Source: Pontibacter russatus (lineage in GTDB: Bacteria; Bacteroidota; Bacteroidia; Cytophagales; Hymenobacteraceae). From it: a DNA stretch of 64,000 nucleotides. The notes under the pieces were generated by a model that saw only the letters and a program-made list of their open reading frames with translations, made no database searches and was not told where the DNA came from. The stretch lies in the NCBI RefSeq assembly GCF_009931655.1, contig NZ_CP047984.1, positions 1,674,001 to 1,738,000 on the forward strand, read 5' to 3'. Positions 25,244-34,355 of the stretch are shown piece after piece; the first letter of the stretch is position 1, and every line of letters begins with the position of its first letter. Position numbers and translations under genes: made by a program.

Positions 25244-25853
25244 AGGGTGTTTGTTGTTTTGATTTTTAGTAAACTTAAATCTATATATAGCCTGGGCTTG
25301 ATGTCCTGACTGCTCAAATATATGGAGCGGGTATCAATGAAGCATATATAACCCAAGCTCTAAACTTCCCATTTGATGATGCTATCTGCCTTTGGCTATT
25401 GTCCATCCCTGCGGCCTTAATGCTTATGAGTTCTATAGCTGGGTGTGGCGCTCTCAGGCCGAGAGGCCTCGTTTTCCCTTGAAGCGCTGCTGGGGGTAGG
25501 GGCCCTCTATTTCGTTTCCTGCCAGGGGTTGGGGCCCCTTGTCAAGACGGCTGCCACTAACGTGGCACCGGAAACTCTCGAGGCGCCTCAAGGAAAAACT
25601 GGAAGAGCTTTCACTTCGTGCAGACGAAATGTAGCTGTCCTTATAAGTATGGAGACAGAATCAGTTTATTTTGTCATCCTGGAAGGATTTTGTAGGCGAG
25701 CCGCATAAGCCTAACCTCCGGAGATAGGGGCCCTCTTCTACTACCAAGTTTCTTCCAGAATAACAGTTTTTTTATACTCTATGCTGTTCTGTCCCCATAC
25801 TCATATGACCAAACATATAGCAATAGACAAGCTGTGGTGATTATATATAGCAA
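25244..25853. repeat. Gene-free composite repeat region
   Basis: About 610 bases between rnhB and prfB hold no convincing gene; the open frame at 25445-25708 has no recognisable product. Two features stand out. TAGGGGCCCTCT occurs twice (about 25497 and 25726). GCGCTTCAAGG on the minus strand (about 25478) opposes GCGCCTCAAGG on the plus strand (about 25586), forming an imperfect inverted repeat around 100 bases. TTTGTCATCCTGGAAGG at about 25673 resembles TTTGTCATCCCGCAGG at about 60909, so part of the region is another dispersed repeat. Confidence 0.5.
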
Positions 25854-26931
25854 CTACGCCTGTATCAGGAAAGCCTTGATGTACTCGTCCAGGTCGCCGT
25901 CCAGCACGTTCTGCACGTCGGTGCGCTCCACGCCCGTGCGGATGTCTTTCACGAGTTTGTAGGGATGCAGCACGTAATTGCGGATCTGGGAGCCGAAGTC
26001 GATGCGCTTTTTGGTACTCTCGATGCGGTCGCGCTCCTCGTTGCGCTTCTCAATCTCTATCTGGTAAAGCCGGGAACGGAGCATGCGCAGGGCGTGCTCC
26101 TTGTTCATGAGCTGCGAGCGCTCTATCTGGCACTCGATCACGATGCCGGTGGGCTTGTGCTTCAGGCGCACCGCCGTCTCCACCTTGTTCACGTTCTGGC
26201 CACCGGCGCCTCCCGACCGGAAGGTGTCCCATTCTATATCGGCGGGATTCACCTCAATGTTGATGGTGTCGTCCACCACGGGGTAAGCGAACACGGAGGC
26301 AAAAGAGGTGTGGCGGCGGCCGCCGGAGTCGAAGGGTGAGATGCGCACCAGCCGGTGTACGCCTATCTCCGATTTCATATAGCCATAGGCAAAGTCGCCC
26401 GTGATCTCGAGGGTGGCGGATTTGATACCGGCGCCGTCGCCGGGGTGATAACTGATTTGTTTCACGCCAAACTTGTGCGACTCGGCCCACATGATGTACA
26501 TGCGCATCAGCATCTCGGCCCAGTCCTGGCTTTCGGTGCCGCCTGCGCCGGGGTTTATCTCCACGATGGCGCTGAGCTGGTCTTCCTCGCCGCTGAGCAT
26601 GCGCTTGAACTCCAGCCCCTCCACGGCGTTGGCCGCTTTCCCATATTCCTGCTTGATATCCTCCTCCGACACATCCCCTTCCCTGTAAAAGTCGAACAGC
26701 ACCTCGAAGTCGGAGACGGCTTTCTCCACCTGCTCGTAATGGTCTGTCCACACCTTCACCGACTTGATTTCCTTCAGCACCTTCTCGGCTTCCTTCGGGT
26801 CGTCCCAAAAGTCAGGGGCAGTGGTCTGCTTTTCTGTCTCTGCTATCTGTTCTTTGCGGGCATCGTAGTCAAAGATACCTCCTCAGGGCCTCAACGCGGC
26901 CCTTTAACTCCTTCAACTGTTCAGTTGTCAT
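25854..26931 (-). CDS. prfB: Peptide chain release factor 2, expressed by programmed +1 frameshift
   Basis: The gene encodes a 358-residue RF2 if a single base is skipped. Translation starts at the ATG at 26931-26929 ([20 protein letters not shown]), reaches an in-frame TGA at 26871-26869, shifts +1 and continues [14 protein letters not shown] into the long frame. The protein has the RF2 core, including the GGQ motif in [18 protein letters not shown], which catalyses peptide release at UGA and UAA codons. An annotation starting at about 26780 would lose the N-terminal domain. The gene is codirectional with ilvE, separated by a period-7 repeat. Confidence 0.96.
26868..26880 (-). promoter_or_regulatory. 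RF2 autoregulatory frameshift site
   Basis: On the minus strand the site reads AGGAGG, TAT, CTT TGA C. The AGGAGG acts as an internal Shine-Dalgarno three bases before the slippery CTT, followed by the poorly terminating TGA-C. When RF2 is scarce, the ribosome slips to CTT-T-GAC and makes full-length RF2. It is one of the few strong Shine-Dalgarno-like sequences in the window. Confidence 0.95.
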
Positions 26932-26983
26932 GGATTTCTAATGGTTATATATGATTTATTCAATACAGAACTACCGTCTGATG

Positions 26984-27125
26984 GGTGCTGATTGTTGTTT
27001 GTTAATTGTGATATAGCTACAGGGTTGAATGGCTGGTTTACAGGTTGTTAGCATATACCCATATATACTCGCTGTAAACCAACAATCAATTACTAGCAAT
27101 CAACTATTATCAATCAGCAATCAAC
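26984..27125. repeat. Period-7 inverted-arm element with inner hairpin
   Basis: The left arm (26984-27010) has units TGCTGAT, TGTTGTT, TGTTAAT. The complement of the right arm (27076-27125) has seven units: GTTGATT, GCTGATT, GATAATA, GTTGATT, GCTAGTA, ATTGATT, GTTGGTT. A separate exact inverted repeat, TGGTTTACAG at 27034-27043 and CTGTAAACCA at 27072-27081, lies inside. The element occupies the spacer between ilvE and prfB. Confidence 0.75.
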
Positions 27126-27143
27126 ACCGCTTTTATATATGGG

Positions 27144-28217
27144 CTACAGGCTGATTTTCTGTACCCAGTTATGGGTATCCGGAACCTGCCCGGTTCTGAT
27201 TTTATCCAGCGCAGCACCTATGCTGTTGGAAATTTTGCGTGTTTCCACCGGAGGCAGTTCGTAGTCCTGGCCGTTGTGGTGGATCAGGGCGATCTGGGAG
27301 ATGATGGCCGCCGTTCCGGTGCCGAAGGCCTCTGTGAGTTTGCCAGCCTGCTGCGCCGCGATCACCTCGTCTACAGCTACTTTACGCTCTTCTACCTTAT
27401 AGCCCAGGTCTCTGGCCACTGTCAGCACGCTGTCGCGGGTGACGCCGTGGAGGATGCTCGTGCTCAGGCTCGGGGTCACCAGCACATCGTCTATCACAAA
27501 CATCACGTTCATGGTGCCGGACTCCTCCACGTACTTGTGCTCTTTGGCGTCTGTCCATATAAGCTGGTCGTAGCCTTTCTCCTGCATCTTGCGGGAGGGC
27601 AGCAGGGACGCCGCGTAGTTGCCAGCCGCTTTAGCGTAACCCGCGCCGCCTTCTGCGGAGCGCACGTATTGCTGCTCCACCGCTACTTTCACCGGCTTGT
27701 CGTAGTACTTGCCCACCGGGCAGGTGATGATCAGAAAACGGTACGTCAGGGATGGCCTAACACCGATAAAGTTATCGGTGGCGAACATCAGCGGGCGGAT
27801 GTAAAGTGAGCTGCCTTCTTTGGTCGGCACCCAGCCGGCATCCACGCGCAGCAGTTGCTCCAGCCCCTGCATAAAAAGCTCTTCCGGCAACTCCGGCATA
27901 CACAGGCGCTCGGCCGACTTGTTGAGGCGCTGCAGGTTTGCCTGTGGCCTGAAAAGGAGGAGATCCCCGTGTTCATCTTTATATGCTTTCATCCCCTCAA
28001 AAATGGCCTGCCCGTAATGCAGGGAGGAGGTGGCCGGGCTCAGCGCCATGTCGCCGTAAGGCAGCACCTGCGGGTTCTGCCAGGCACCGCCTTTGTAATC
28101 GACCACAAACATATGGTCCGAAAAGGTTTTCCCGAACTGAAGGTTATCGAAATCCACCTCCGAAATGCGCGACTTCGCCACGCGCTGGGTTGGTATTGTT
28201 AAGGTATCAACTGACAT
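27144..28217 (-). CDS. ilvE: Branched-chain amino acid aminotransferase
   Basis: The 357-residue fold-type IV PLP enzyme performs the last step of leucine, isoleucine and valine synthesis and the first of their breakdown. The PLP Lys is in GGAGYAKAAGNYAASL (about K196); other family segments are LHYGQAIFEGMKAY, YVEESGTMNVMFV and EAFGTGTAAIIS. Length and sequence match the larger BCAT type found in eukaryotes and many Bacteroidota. It follows the cobalamin adenosyltransferase gene by 28 bases, so it could be part of that operon. Confidence 0.95.
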   Translation of the reverse strand: MSVDTLTIPTQRVAKSRISEVDFDNLQFGKTFSDHMFVVDYKGGAWQNPQVLPYGDMALSPATSSLHYGQAIFEGMKAYKDEHGDLLLFRPQANLQRLNKSAERLCMPELPEELFMQGLEQLLRVDAGWVPTKEGSSLYIRPLMFATDNFIGVRPSLTYRFLIITCPVGKYYDKPVKVAVEQQYVRSAEGGAGYAKAAGNYAASLLPSRKMQEKGYDQLIWTDAKEHKYVEESGTMNVMFVIDDVLVTPSLSTSILHGVTRDSVLTVARDLGYKVEERKVAVDEVIAAQQAGKLTEAFGTGTAAIISQIALIHHNGQDYELPPVETRKISNSIGAALDKIRTGQVPDTHNWVQKISL

Positions 28218-28245
28218 AGTTTTTAGTTTTGTTCTTGTGGATGTA

Positions 28246-28793
28246 TCAGATACGCGGCTTCCAGGTTACTTCCTCCGCGCCGAGCTCCTGTGTCATTTTA
28301 CGGCAAAGCGCGAAGAGATAGTCAGAAAGTCTGTTCAGATATTTTATGATCAGCTCCGCTACGGGAGCATGTTCCTGTAAATGAATGGCCAGGCGCTCGG
28401 CCCGGCGGCACACGCAGCGCGCTACGTGGCAGAACGAAACGGAGGGGTGCCCGCCCGGCAGCACAAAGGCACGCAGGGGCGGCACATTGGCCGTCATGCT
28501 GTCAATCTCCTGCTCCAGCAAGGCTATATCCTCCTCGTGCAGGTCCGGGGTTTTCATTTTAGACTTGGCCGGATCGGTGGCCAGCAGCGCCCCGATGGTA
28601 AAAAGCCTGTCCTGGACTTCTTTCAAAACGCCTGCCCGTACCTGGTTCACCTCCTGGTCACGCACCAGGCCTATATAGGAGTTCAGCTCATCGATGGTGC
28701 CGTAGGCCTCGATGCGCAAATCGGATTTGGGAACGCGCGTGCCGCCGATAAGGGAGGTAGTGCCCTTGTCGCCGGTTTTGGTATATAGCTTCA

Positions 28794-28794
<1 letters not shown>
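28246..28794 (-). CDS. Cob(I)alamin adenosyltransferase, PduO type
   Basis: The 182-residue protein starts MKLYTKTGDKGTTSLIGGTR, the ATP-binding N-terminus of PduO-type adenosyltransferases, and contains RIEAYGTIDELNSYIG and the C-terminal LNRLSDYLFALCR. It transfers the adenosyl group of ATP to corrinoid cobalt to make adenosylcobalamin. Its ATG overlaps the last base of the preceding ABC ATPase stop codon (TAATG), indicating translational coupling. No corrinoid synthesis gene is in the window, so it likely serves salvage. Confidence 0.93.
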
Positions 28795-29519
<725 letters not shown>

Positions 29520-29531
29520 GCGGCTGATTTT

Positions 29532-32500
29532 TCATAGCTGCCAGTCTTCGGCGCGGGCCGCAATCTCCTGGCGTTTCTGGTCTAATTTCTCTATAAATGT
29601 ACTGTATTCTGACGGAGGAAGCAAGTCGCGCAGGGTTTCCTGCGCCTGCTCTGCGTAACTAAACAGGCCCTGGTCTAAACTTTCCATGGCGTAGGCTTTC
29701 TGCAGCTCCGCCGCGTAGGGGTTGTACGTGATGCCGCTCAGCAGAATGTTATAGGCCCGCTGCCCCTCCGGCTTGTAGCTGTCGAAAAAGTTTGCCGCCG
29801 CCAGCACCGTTTCCTCATCGTAGAGCAGCATCTTCAGGGCCTGCTCGTAGCGCGCGGCGGCCTCCTCCTCCCGGCCTCTTGCCTCGGCAACGCGCGCCTT
29901 GAAGTACAGCGCCTGGCGCCTGTCACGGTCTGTCAGGTACAGCTTTTCCATCCTGTTGAGCAGCACGTCGTATTTTTTGGCGTTCAGCCACACCTTTAGC
30001 TCCAGCAGGTTCAGGGCCGACCGCAGTTCCCCTTCCGGCTGCAACTGAGGCCCCGTTTCTTTGATAGCCCTGTATGCGTAGTTCCAGCGGCGCTGCCCCA
30101 CAAGATAGTGTACGCGCGCCACCAGGGCCTGGCGCTTCAGGTCCTTGTCCGTCACCGCCTGTACCAGTGCATTCACATCCGGCTCGCTCAGTTGCGGCAG
30201 GCGCGCCAGCAGATACTGCACCTTTTCCTTGTCCGGCACTTCGGTGGTGATGGTTTTCACGTCCTGCTGCAGCACCTCCGCCAGATCCTGCGCCACGGCA
30301 ATGGCGGCCGCATTCTCAGTATATCCCACTTCTTCCAATGCCTGCACCGCCGCCTGGGGCTGGTGGGCCAGCGCCAGCGCGTAGCCGTGGTTCAGGTAGG
30401 CTTGGGTATAGCCATGGTCTTTCGCCTGCTTAAAGTAGGCCGCCGCCGCCCGGTAGTTCTGCTCCTCCAGCATCCACTGCCCCAGGGCATTGTAGTAGTA
30501 GCCGTTGTTCCGGTCCGACTGCAGGGCCAGGTTCTCCACCACGCGCCGCGCTTCTCTTGGCAAGCCGTTGTAGTGATGCACCAGTCCTTTCAGGTACAGC
30601 AGGTCCGCGTAAAAAAGCTGGTTGCCCGGAGACGCCAGATAGGCGTTGATGCCCTCCAGCCGGGTGGTGTCGCCTTTGTTGAGTTTGCTGAGCGTCTCGT
30701 TATAAAACAGCGTGAAATCCTCCACCGCCTGCAAGGAGTCCGGCATAAAGTTATCGTCGGTCTGCGGGTCCATGCCCAGCAGCTGGCGCAGCGCCGCCAT
30801 GTTGCTGCGCAGCGTTTTGCTCTTCCCTTTGTGGCTTTCCTTCAGCACGGTTTTGGCTGGTTCCAGCATGGCCTGCCGCGTGTAGTAGGCCAGGCGGTTG
30901 CTGCGCACGAAATCCCCGTCGCCGCTATACCGTTGGGCCAGGTCGAAGTAATACTCGGTGCTGTCCTGCACGCTCGTCTGGGCGTACAGCAGGGCCAGGT
31001 TGTTGTAGATCTCGGCACTTTCCGGGAATTTCTCGGCTCCCTCCTGCAGCACGTAGAGCTTCTCGAAGAAGTATTGCTTCCCGTCGTATAGGTTGGCCAG
31101 GCGCACGTACAGTTTCGGGTTGGGGCGCTTGTCCAGGGCATCTTTCAGGCGCAGAATCTCGTTATTGCGCTCCTGCTCCTTCCGGTACTGTGCCGCCAGG
31201 CTGTAGTTTGCCTTCACGTTGTTCACGTCGTACACATCGCTCTCCTCGTAGAAGCGCTCCGCCAGTATGTCGTTGCCCGAAGCGGTATATAAGTCGCCGA
31301 GGTAGTTGTAGTAGCCTGCCTGCACATCGAAGTACGATCGGTACTGCGTGCGCATCACCAGAATGACGCAGGCGATGAGGCTCATCAGGGCAAACGAGAA
31401 AAGGGAGAAGCTCTTCGGCTCGTACACCACTTTATATACCGGCAGGCGCTGCGCTATCAGCCGCCCAAAGTTGATCATGATATATAAAAAGAAGCCCACG
31501 CCGAACGCCAGGTGCGTGTACACAATCATGTCGTGGTAAAACACCGTGAGCGGATCGTTGGCTGTGGCAAAGGCATAGCCGATGCTGAGGAAGGCGATGG
31601 TGGCGAACACGAGGTACAGCACGGCCCCCGTGGGGCGGAACTGGAACAGGTTCCTGTAATAGGCCTCCCGCTGCCGCATGCCCCAGAAACCGGCCACCGC
31701 CGACAGCAGCAGGATGAAGTAGGCATTGATATAGAACAGCTCCAGTTGCAGGTAGCCGATGTGGCGCAGGTAGAGCAGCAGCAGGTTGAGCAGGTACAGC
31801 AGGCTGATGAGGATGAACTGCCACATGCTGAAGCGGCGCTCCGGCGTTCTCGCCTGCGTGTTTATCCAGAGAAGGGCGTTCACGTTCTCGTAGGCCACCC
31901 ACAGCATAAACAGCACGGTGGCCGCCAGCGTGCCGATGGAGCTGTAGTTGACAAGGTGCAGCGTCACCAGCCGGGCCGGGAACTGCGCCGCACTGTATAC
32001 CAGCAGCCCCGTTACGGCCACCACCACCAGCATGGTCAGCAGGCGCAGCGAAAAGCCCACCTGCGGCCAGAAAGCCTGGAACGCGTAACTGCTGATGGCG
32101 AGCAGGGCAATGGCGATGAGCAGCAGCGTCTGGCTGGACCCGGTGCCGAAACCACCCAGCAGGTCGAAATTGAAGGTGGCCAGGAACAGCATGAGCAGGA
32201 GCACGCCCGCGAAGTACGGCAGCTGCCGCATGGTGCTGATGGCCGCCGCGTAAAAGGCGAGGCATATCGCCAGGATGCCCAGCAGCAGCGCGGCCGCCAC
32301 GGTGTTGATAGTGGGCAGCGCCACGTCGTACTGCTCAAAAAGCAGGTACCCGTCGGCGGTGAGCGTGAAAGGCTCCAGCAGGCGCGTCACTTCGTTCACC
32401 GGCACCGGCACCACCTGCAGGTCCGTGATCTTGTCCCAGCCAAAGGCCAGGTTGTCGCCGGTAAAATAATGGTAGACGCCCAGCAGCAGGGCCATTACGC

Positions 32501-32573
32501 CCAGCGTAAGCAAAAAAAGATAGGGATACTTGATTGAAGTATCCCAGCCCCTCCAGAATTTAATTTTGTTCAT
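29532..32573 (-). CDS. Large polytopic membrane protein with TPR domain
   Basis: The 1013-residue protein divides in two. The first about 430 residues contain about 11-12 transmembrane helices, beginning PYLFLLTLGVMALLLGVYHYF. The remainder is helical with many TPR-like repeats (for example NYLGDLYTASGNDILAERFY, AEIYNNLALLYAQTS, YYNALGQWMLEEQNYRAA). I cannot name a family. It sits between gatC (14-base gap) and the ABC ATPase (12-base gap) on the same strand, so it is co-expressed with both. A membrane scaffold working with the ATPase is a possibility raised by the context only. Confidence 0.8.
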   Translation of the reverse strand: MNKIKFWRGWDTSIKYPYLFLLTLGVMALLLGVYHYFTGDNLAFGWDKITDLQVVPVPVNEVTRLLEPFTLTADGYLLFEQYDVALPTINTVAAALLLGILAICLAFYAAAISTMRQLPYFAGVLLLMLFLATFNFDLLGGFGTGSSQTLLLIAIALLAISSYAFQAFWPQVGFSLRLLTMLVVVAVTGLLVYSAAQFPARLVTLHLVNYSSIGTLAATVLFMLWVAYENVNALLWINTQARTPERRFSMWQFILISLLYLLNLLLLYLRHIGYLQLELFYINAYFILLLSAVAGFWGMRQREAYYRNLFQFRPTGAVLYLVFATIAFLSIGYAFATANDPLTVFYHDMIVYTHLAFGVGFFLYIMINFGRLIAQRLPVYKVVYEPKSFSLFSFALMSLIACVILVMRTQYRSYFDVQAGYYNYLGDLYTASGNDILAERFYEESDVYDVNNVKANYSLAAQYRKEQERNNEILRLKDALDKRPNPKLYVRLANLYDGKQYFFEKLYVLQEGAEKFPESAEIYNNLALLYAQTSVQDSTEYYFDLAQRYSGDGDFVRSNRLAYYTRQAMLEPAKTVLKESHKGKSKTLRSNMAALRQLLGMDPQTDDNFMPDSLQAVEDFTLFYNETLSKLNKGDTTRLEGINAYLASPGNQLFYADLLYLKGLVHHYNGLPREARRVVENLALQSDRNNGYYYNALGQWMLEEQNYRAAAAYFKQAKDHGYTQAYLNHGYALALAHQPQAAVQALEEVGYTENAAAIAVAQDLAEVLQQDVKTITTEVPDKEKVQYLLARLPQLSEPDVNALVQAVTDKDLKRQALVARVHYLVGQRRWNYAYRAIKETGPQLQPEGELRSALNLLELKVWLNAKKYDVLLNRMEKLYLTDRDRRQALYFKARVAEARGREEEAAARYEQALKMLLYDEETVLAAANFFDSYKPEGQRAYNILLSGITYNPYAAELQKAYAMESLDQGLFSYAEQAQETLRDLLPPSEYSTFIEKLDQKRQEIAARAEDWQL

Positions 32574-32587
32574 ATATGGCTTGCAGA

Positions 32588-32875
32588 CTACTCCAGCACT
32601 TTCGGCACCCGGAAGTAATCAGAATCTTTTTTGGGCGCGTTCAGCAGCGCCTCCTCGTGTGTAACGGTGTTCTTCGCCACGTCTTCGCGCAGCACGTTCA
32701 CCTCTTCCGACATGTGTATGAGTGGTTCCACGTGCGTCGTGTCCAGTTCGCTCAACTGGTCCATCCAGTTCAGGATCTTGTTCAGGTCCTGCAGCATCTC
32801 CTGCTCTTTCTCCTCGTTAAACTCAAGCCTGGCTAAGTGCGCCAATTTCTTTATAGTCTGAATATCCGTTGACAT
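32588..32875 (-). CDS. gatC: Glutamyl/aspartyl-tRNA amidotransferase subunit C
   Basis: The 95-residue protein begins with ATDIQTIKKLAHLARLEF-like sequence (here MSTDIQTIKKLAHLARLEF) and has the LNKILNWMDQLSELDTTHV segment of GatC, the small subunit that holds GatA and GatB together while Gln-tRNA or Asn-tRNA is made. gatA and gatB are not in the window. Its first 53 bases overlap the end of plsC, which is unusually long for a same-strand overlap. Confidence 0.93.
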   Translation of the reverse strand: MSTDIQTIKKLAHLARLEFNEEKEQEMLQDLNKILNWMDQLSELDTTHVEPLIHMSEEVNVLREDVAKNTVTHEEALLNAPKKDSDYFRVPKVLE

Positions 32876-33623
32876 GCGTCTTGCTGTGTTTGGTTAGTTC
32901 TGTCTGAATAATGTTAAATACCCGCTCCTTCAGCTCCGGCAGGTTTTGCAGCGTCATGCCTTTCGTCTCGATCGGCTCGTGCACCACAATCTTGAGCGGG
33001 TGCCAGCGCACCTTCAGCTTGCCGTCCAGGTCGGGCAGGAAGTGCTGGTTGTAGGGCATGGTCACCGGCACCACCGGCACCTGCTTTTCTATCGCCAGTT
33101 TAAACGGCCCGTCCTTAAACTCCATCAGCTTTTCGCCAGCGGTTTTCGGAATCGTGCCCTCCGGGAAAATAGCCAGGCTGCGCCCCTGATCCAGCGTTCG
33201 CACCGACTTCAGATAGCTCCGGGCGCTGCTCACCGGGTTACGGCGGTCCACGGTTATATATAAGGTGCCGTACACCTTGCCCCAGAGCGGCACCTTCGCC
33301 AGCGAGCTCTTGCCCACAAAGTTAAGGAATCCGGGGATGGCGTGCAGCATCATCGGGATATCGAGGTAGGAGCTGTGGTTGGCCGTGAAGATATAGCGCT
33401 GCTTTGGATCAATTTTCATGCGCCACTCCACCGTAAGCGGCGCCAGGAACATGCGCAGAAACACCGTGGACCAGCCCCGGTTGATGTTGTGCACCCGGTG
33501 CCACCACTTCTCCTTCCGGATAAGGAAAGCCTGAAACGGGTACGTGACCACGAACGGCAGCACAAACCAGGTGCAGCACCAGGTGGTGTATATACGGTGT
33601 GCTATATACTTGACGGCTTTCAT
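32823..33623 (-). CDS. plsC: 1-acylglycerol-3-phosphate acyltransferase
   Basis: The 266-residue membrane enzyme acylates lysophosphatidic acid to phosphatidic acid in phospholipid synthesis. The catalytic NHSSYLD box (HX4D, H83-D88) and the FPEG motif (153-156) are intact, with one N-terminal membrane helix. The last about 18 residues (HVNGYSDYKEIGALSQA) are encoded inside gatC in another frame. It is the first gene of the run plsC-gatC-TPR protein-ABC ATPase-adenosyltransferase. Confidence 0.92.
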   Translation of the reverse strand: MKAVKYIAHRIYTTWCCTWFVLPFVVTYPFQAFLIRKEKWWHRVHNINRGWSTVFLRMFLAPLTVEWRMKIDPKQRYIFTANHSSYLDIPMMLHAIPGFLNFVGKSSLAKVPLWGKVYGTLYITVDRRNPVSSARSYLKSVRTLDQGRSLAIFPEGTIPKTAGEKLMEFKDGPFKLAIEKQVPVVPVTMPYNQHFLPDLDGKLKVRWHPLKIVVHEPIETKGMTLQNLPELKERVFNIIQTELTKHSKTHVNGYSDYKEIGALSQA

Positions 33624-33725
33624 TTATCCAAAAGTAAGCATTCTCCCGAATTGTACAAATCCAGAGGAGGTTGGCGCAGCAGCCCTTTCCCATAACGCCG
33701 TGGCGGGCCAGCGTGGTATATAGGA

Positions 33726-34286
33726 TCAGTCCTGCTGCTGCTGCAGCAACAGCGCCGCTTTCAGGAGGCCAGCCACGCTGATGGCGTCGGTGATTTTGTT
33801 GGACATGGCCATCTCCACCGCCTCCGTAAACTTTACCCGCCTGATGTGCAGTTCCTCTGTTTCCTCAAAAGCAGTTTCGCCGGCGGTTAGTTCCTGCGCC
33901 AGGAAAACAAAGCCTTCTTCGTCGGTCACGGAGTTGGAGGTGTGCAGCCGCGCGATGTTTGTCCATCTGGCGGCGGTGAAGCCTGTCTCCTCTTTCAGCT
34001 CCCGCTTCGCCGACTCCAGCAGGTCGTTTTCGATGAGCCCTCCACCCATGGGTATCTCCCAGCTATACTCGTTGAGCGGGTAGCGGTACTGGCCCACCAG
34101 GTAGGTATAGCCCTCGTCGTCGATGGGGATGATGCCGATGGCCTTGTTTTTCATGCTCACCACACCGTAGATGCCCTCGCCGCCTTTGGGGTTCAGCACC
34201 TGGTCTTCGCGCACGCTGATCCAGGGGTTCTGGTATATATGGCTGGTGGAAAGGGTGGTCCAGGGGTTGTGGTTCTCGTCGATCAT
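33726..34286 (-). CDS. Nudix hydrolase, ADP-ribose pyrophosphatase-like
   Basis: I chose the ATG at 34286 (MIDENHNPWTTL), giving 186 residues; the 21 residues before it are Pro-rich and lie over a promoter box. The Nudix box is GGGLIENDLLESAKRELKEETG; read in pieces, GGGLIEND then LLESAKRELKEETG, it keeps the REXXEEXG part but has Asn where the first Glu is usual. The ADP-ribose type is suggested by the start, ISVREDQVLNP, and the GQYRYPLNEYSWEIPMGG segment. Such enzymes hydrolyse nucleoside diphosphate sugars. The gene ends in a polyglutamine-like LLQQQQD. Confidence 0.87.
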   Translation of the reverse strand: MIDENHNPWTTLSTSHIYQNPWISVREDQVLNPKGGEGIYGVVSMKNKAIGIIPIDDEGYTYLVGQYRYPLNEYSWEIPMGGGLIENDLLESAKRELKEETGFTAARWTNIARLHTSNSVTDEEGFVFLAQELTAGETAFEETEELHIRRVKFTEAVEMAMSNKITDAISVAGLLKAALLLQQQQD

Positions 34287-34306
34287 CGTCCTATATGCTT
34301 TTGCTG

Positions 34307-34314
34307 CAAAGATA
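34307..34314 (-). promoter_or_regulatory. TATCTTTG promoter box of the Nudix gene
   Basis: On the minus strand TATCTTTG (plus strand CAAAGATA) lies 20 bases before the chosen ATG at 34286, matching TAnnTTTG. Its position inside the longer open frame supports the downstream start. Confidence 0.6.
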
Positions 34315-34355
34315 GGATTATTGTGGATTGGAGGCGGAGGATCGTCCAAGGAAAC

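Noticed and set aside
25445..25708. An 87-residue open frame in the rnhB-prfB spacer
   Set aside because: It overlaps inverted and direct repeats, has no recognisable product and no promoter or start-site support.
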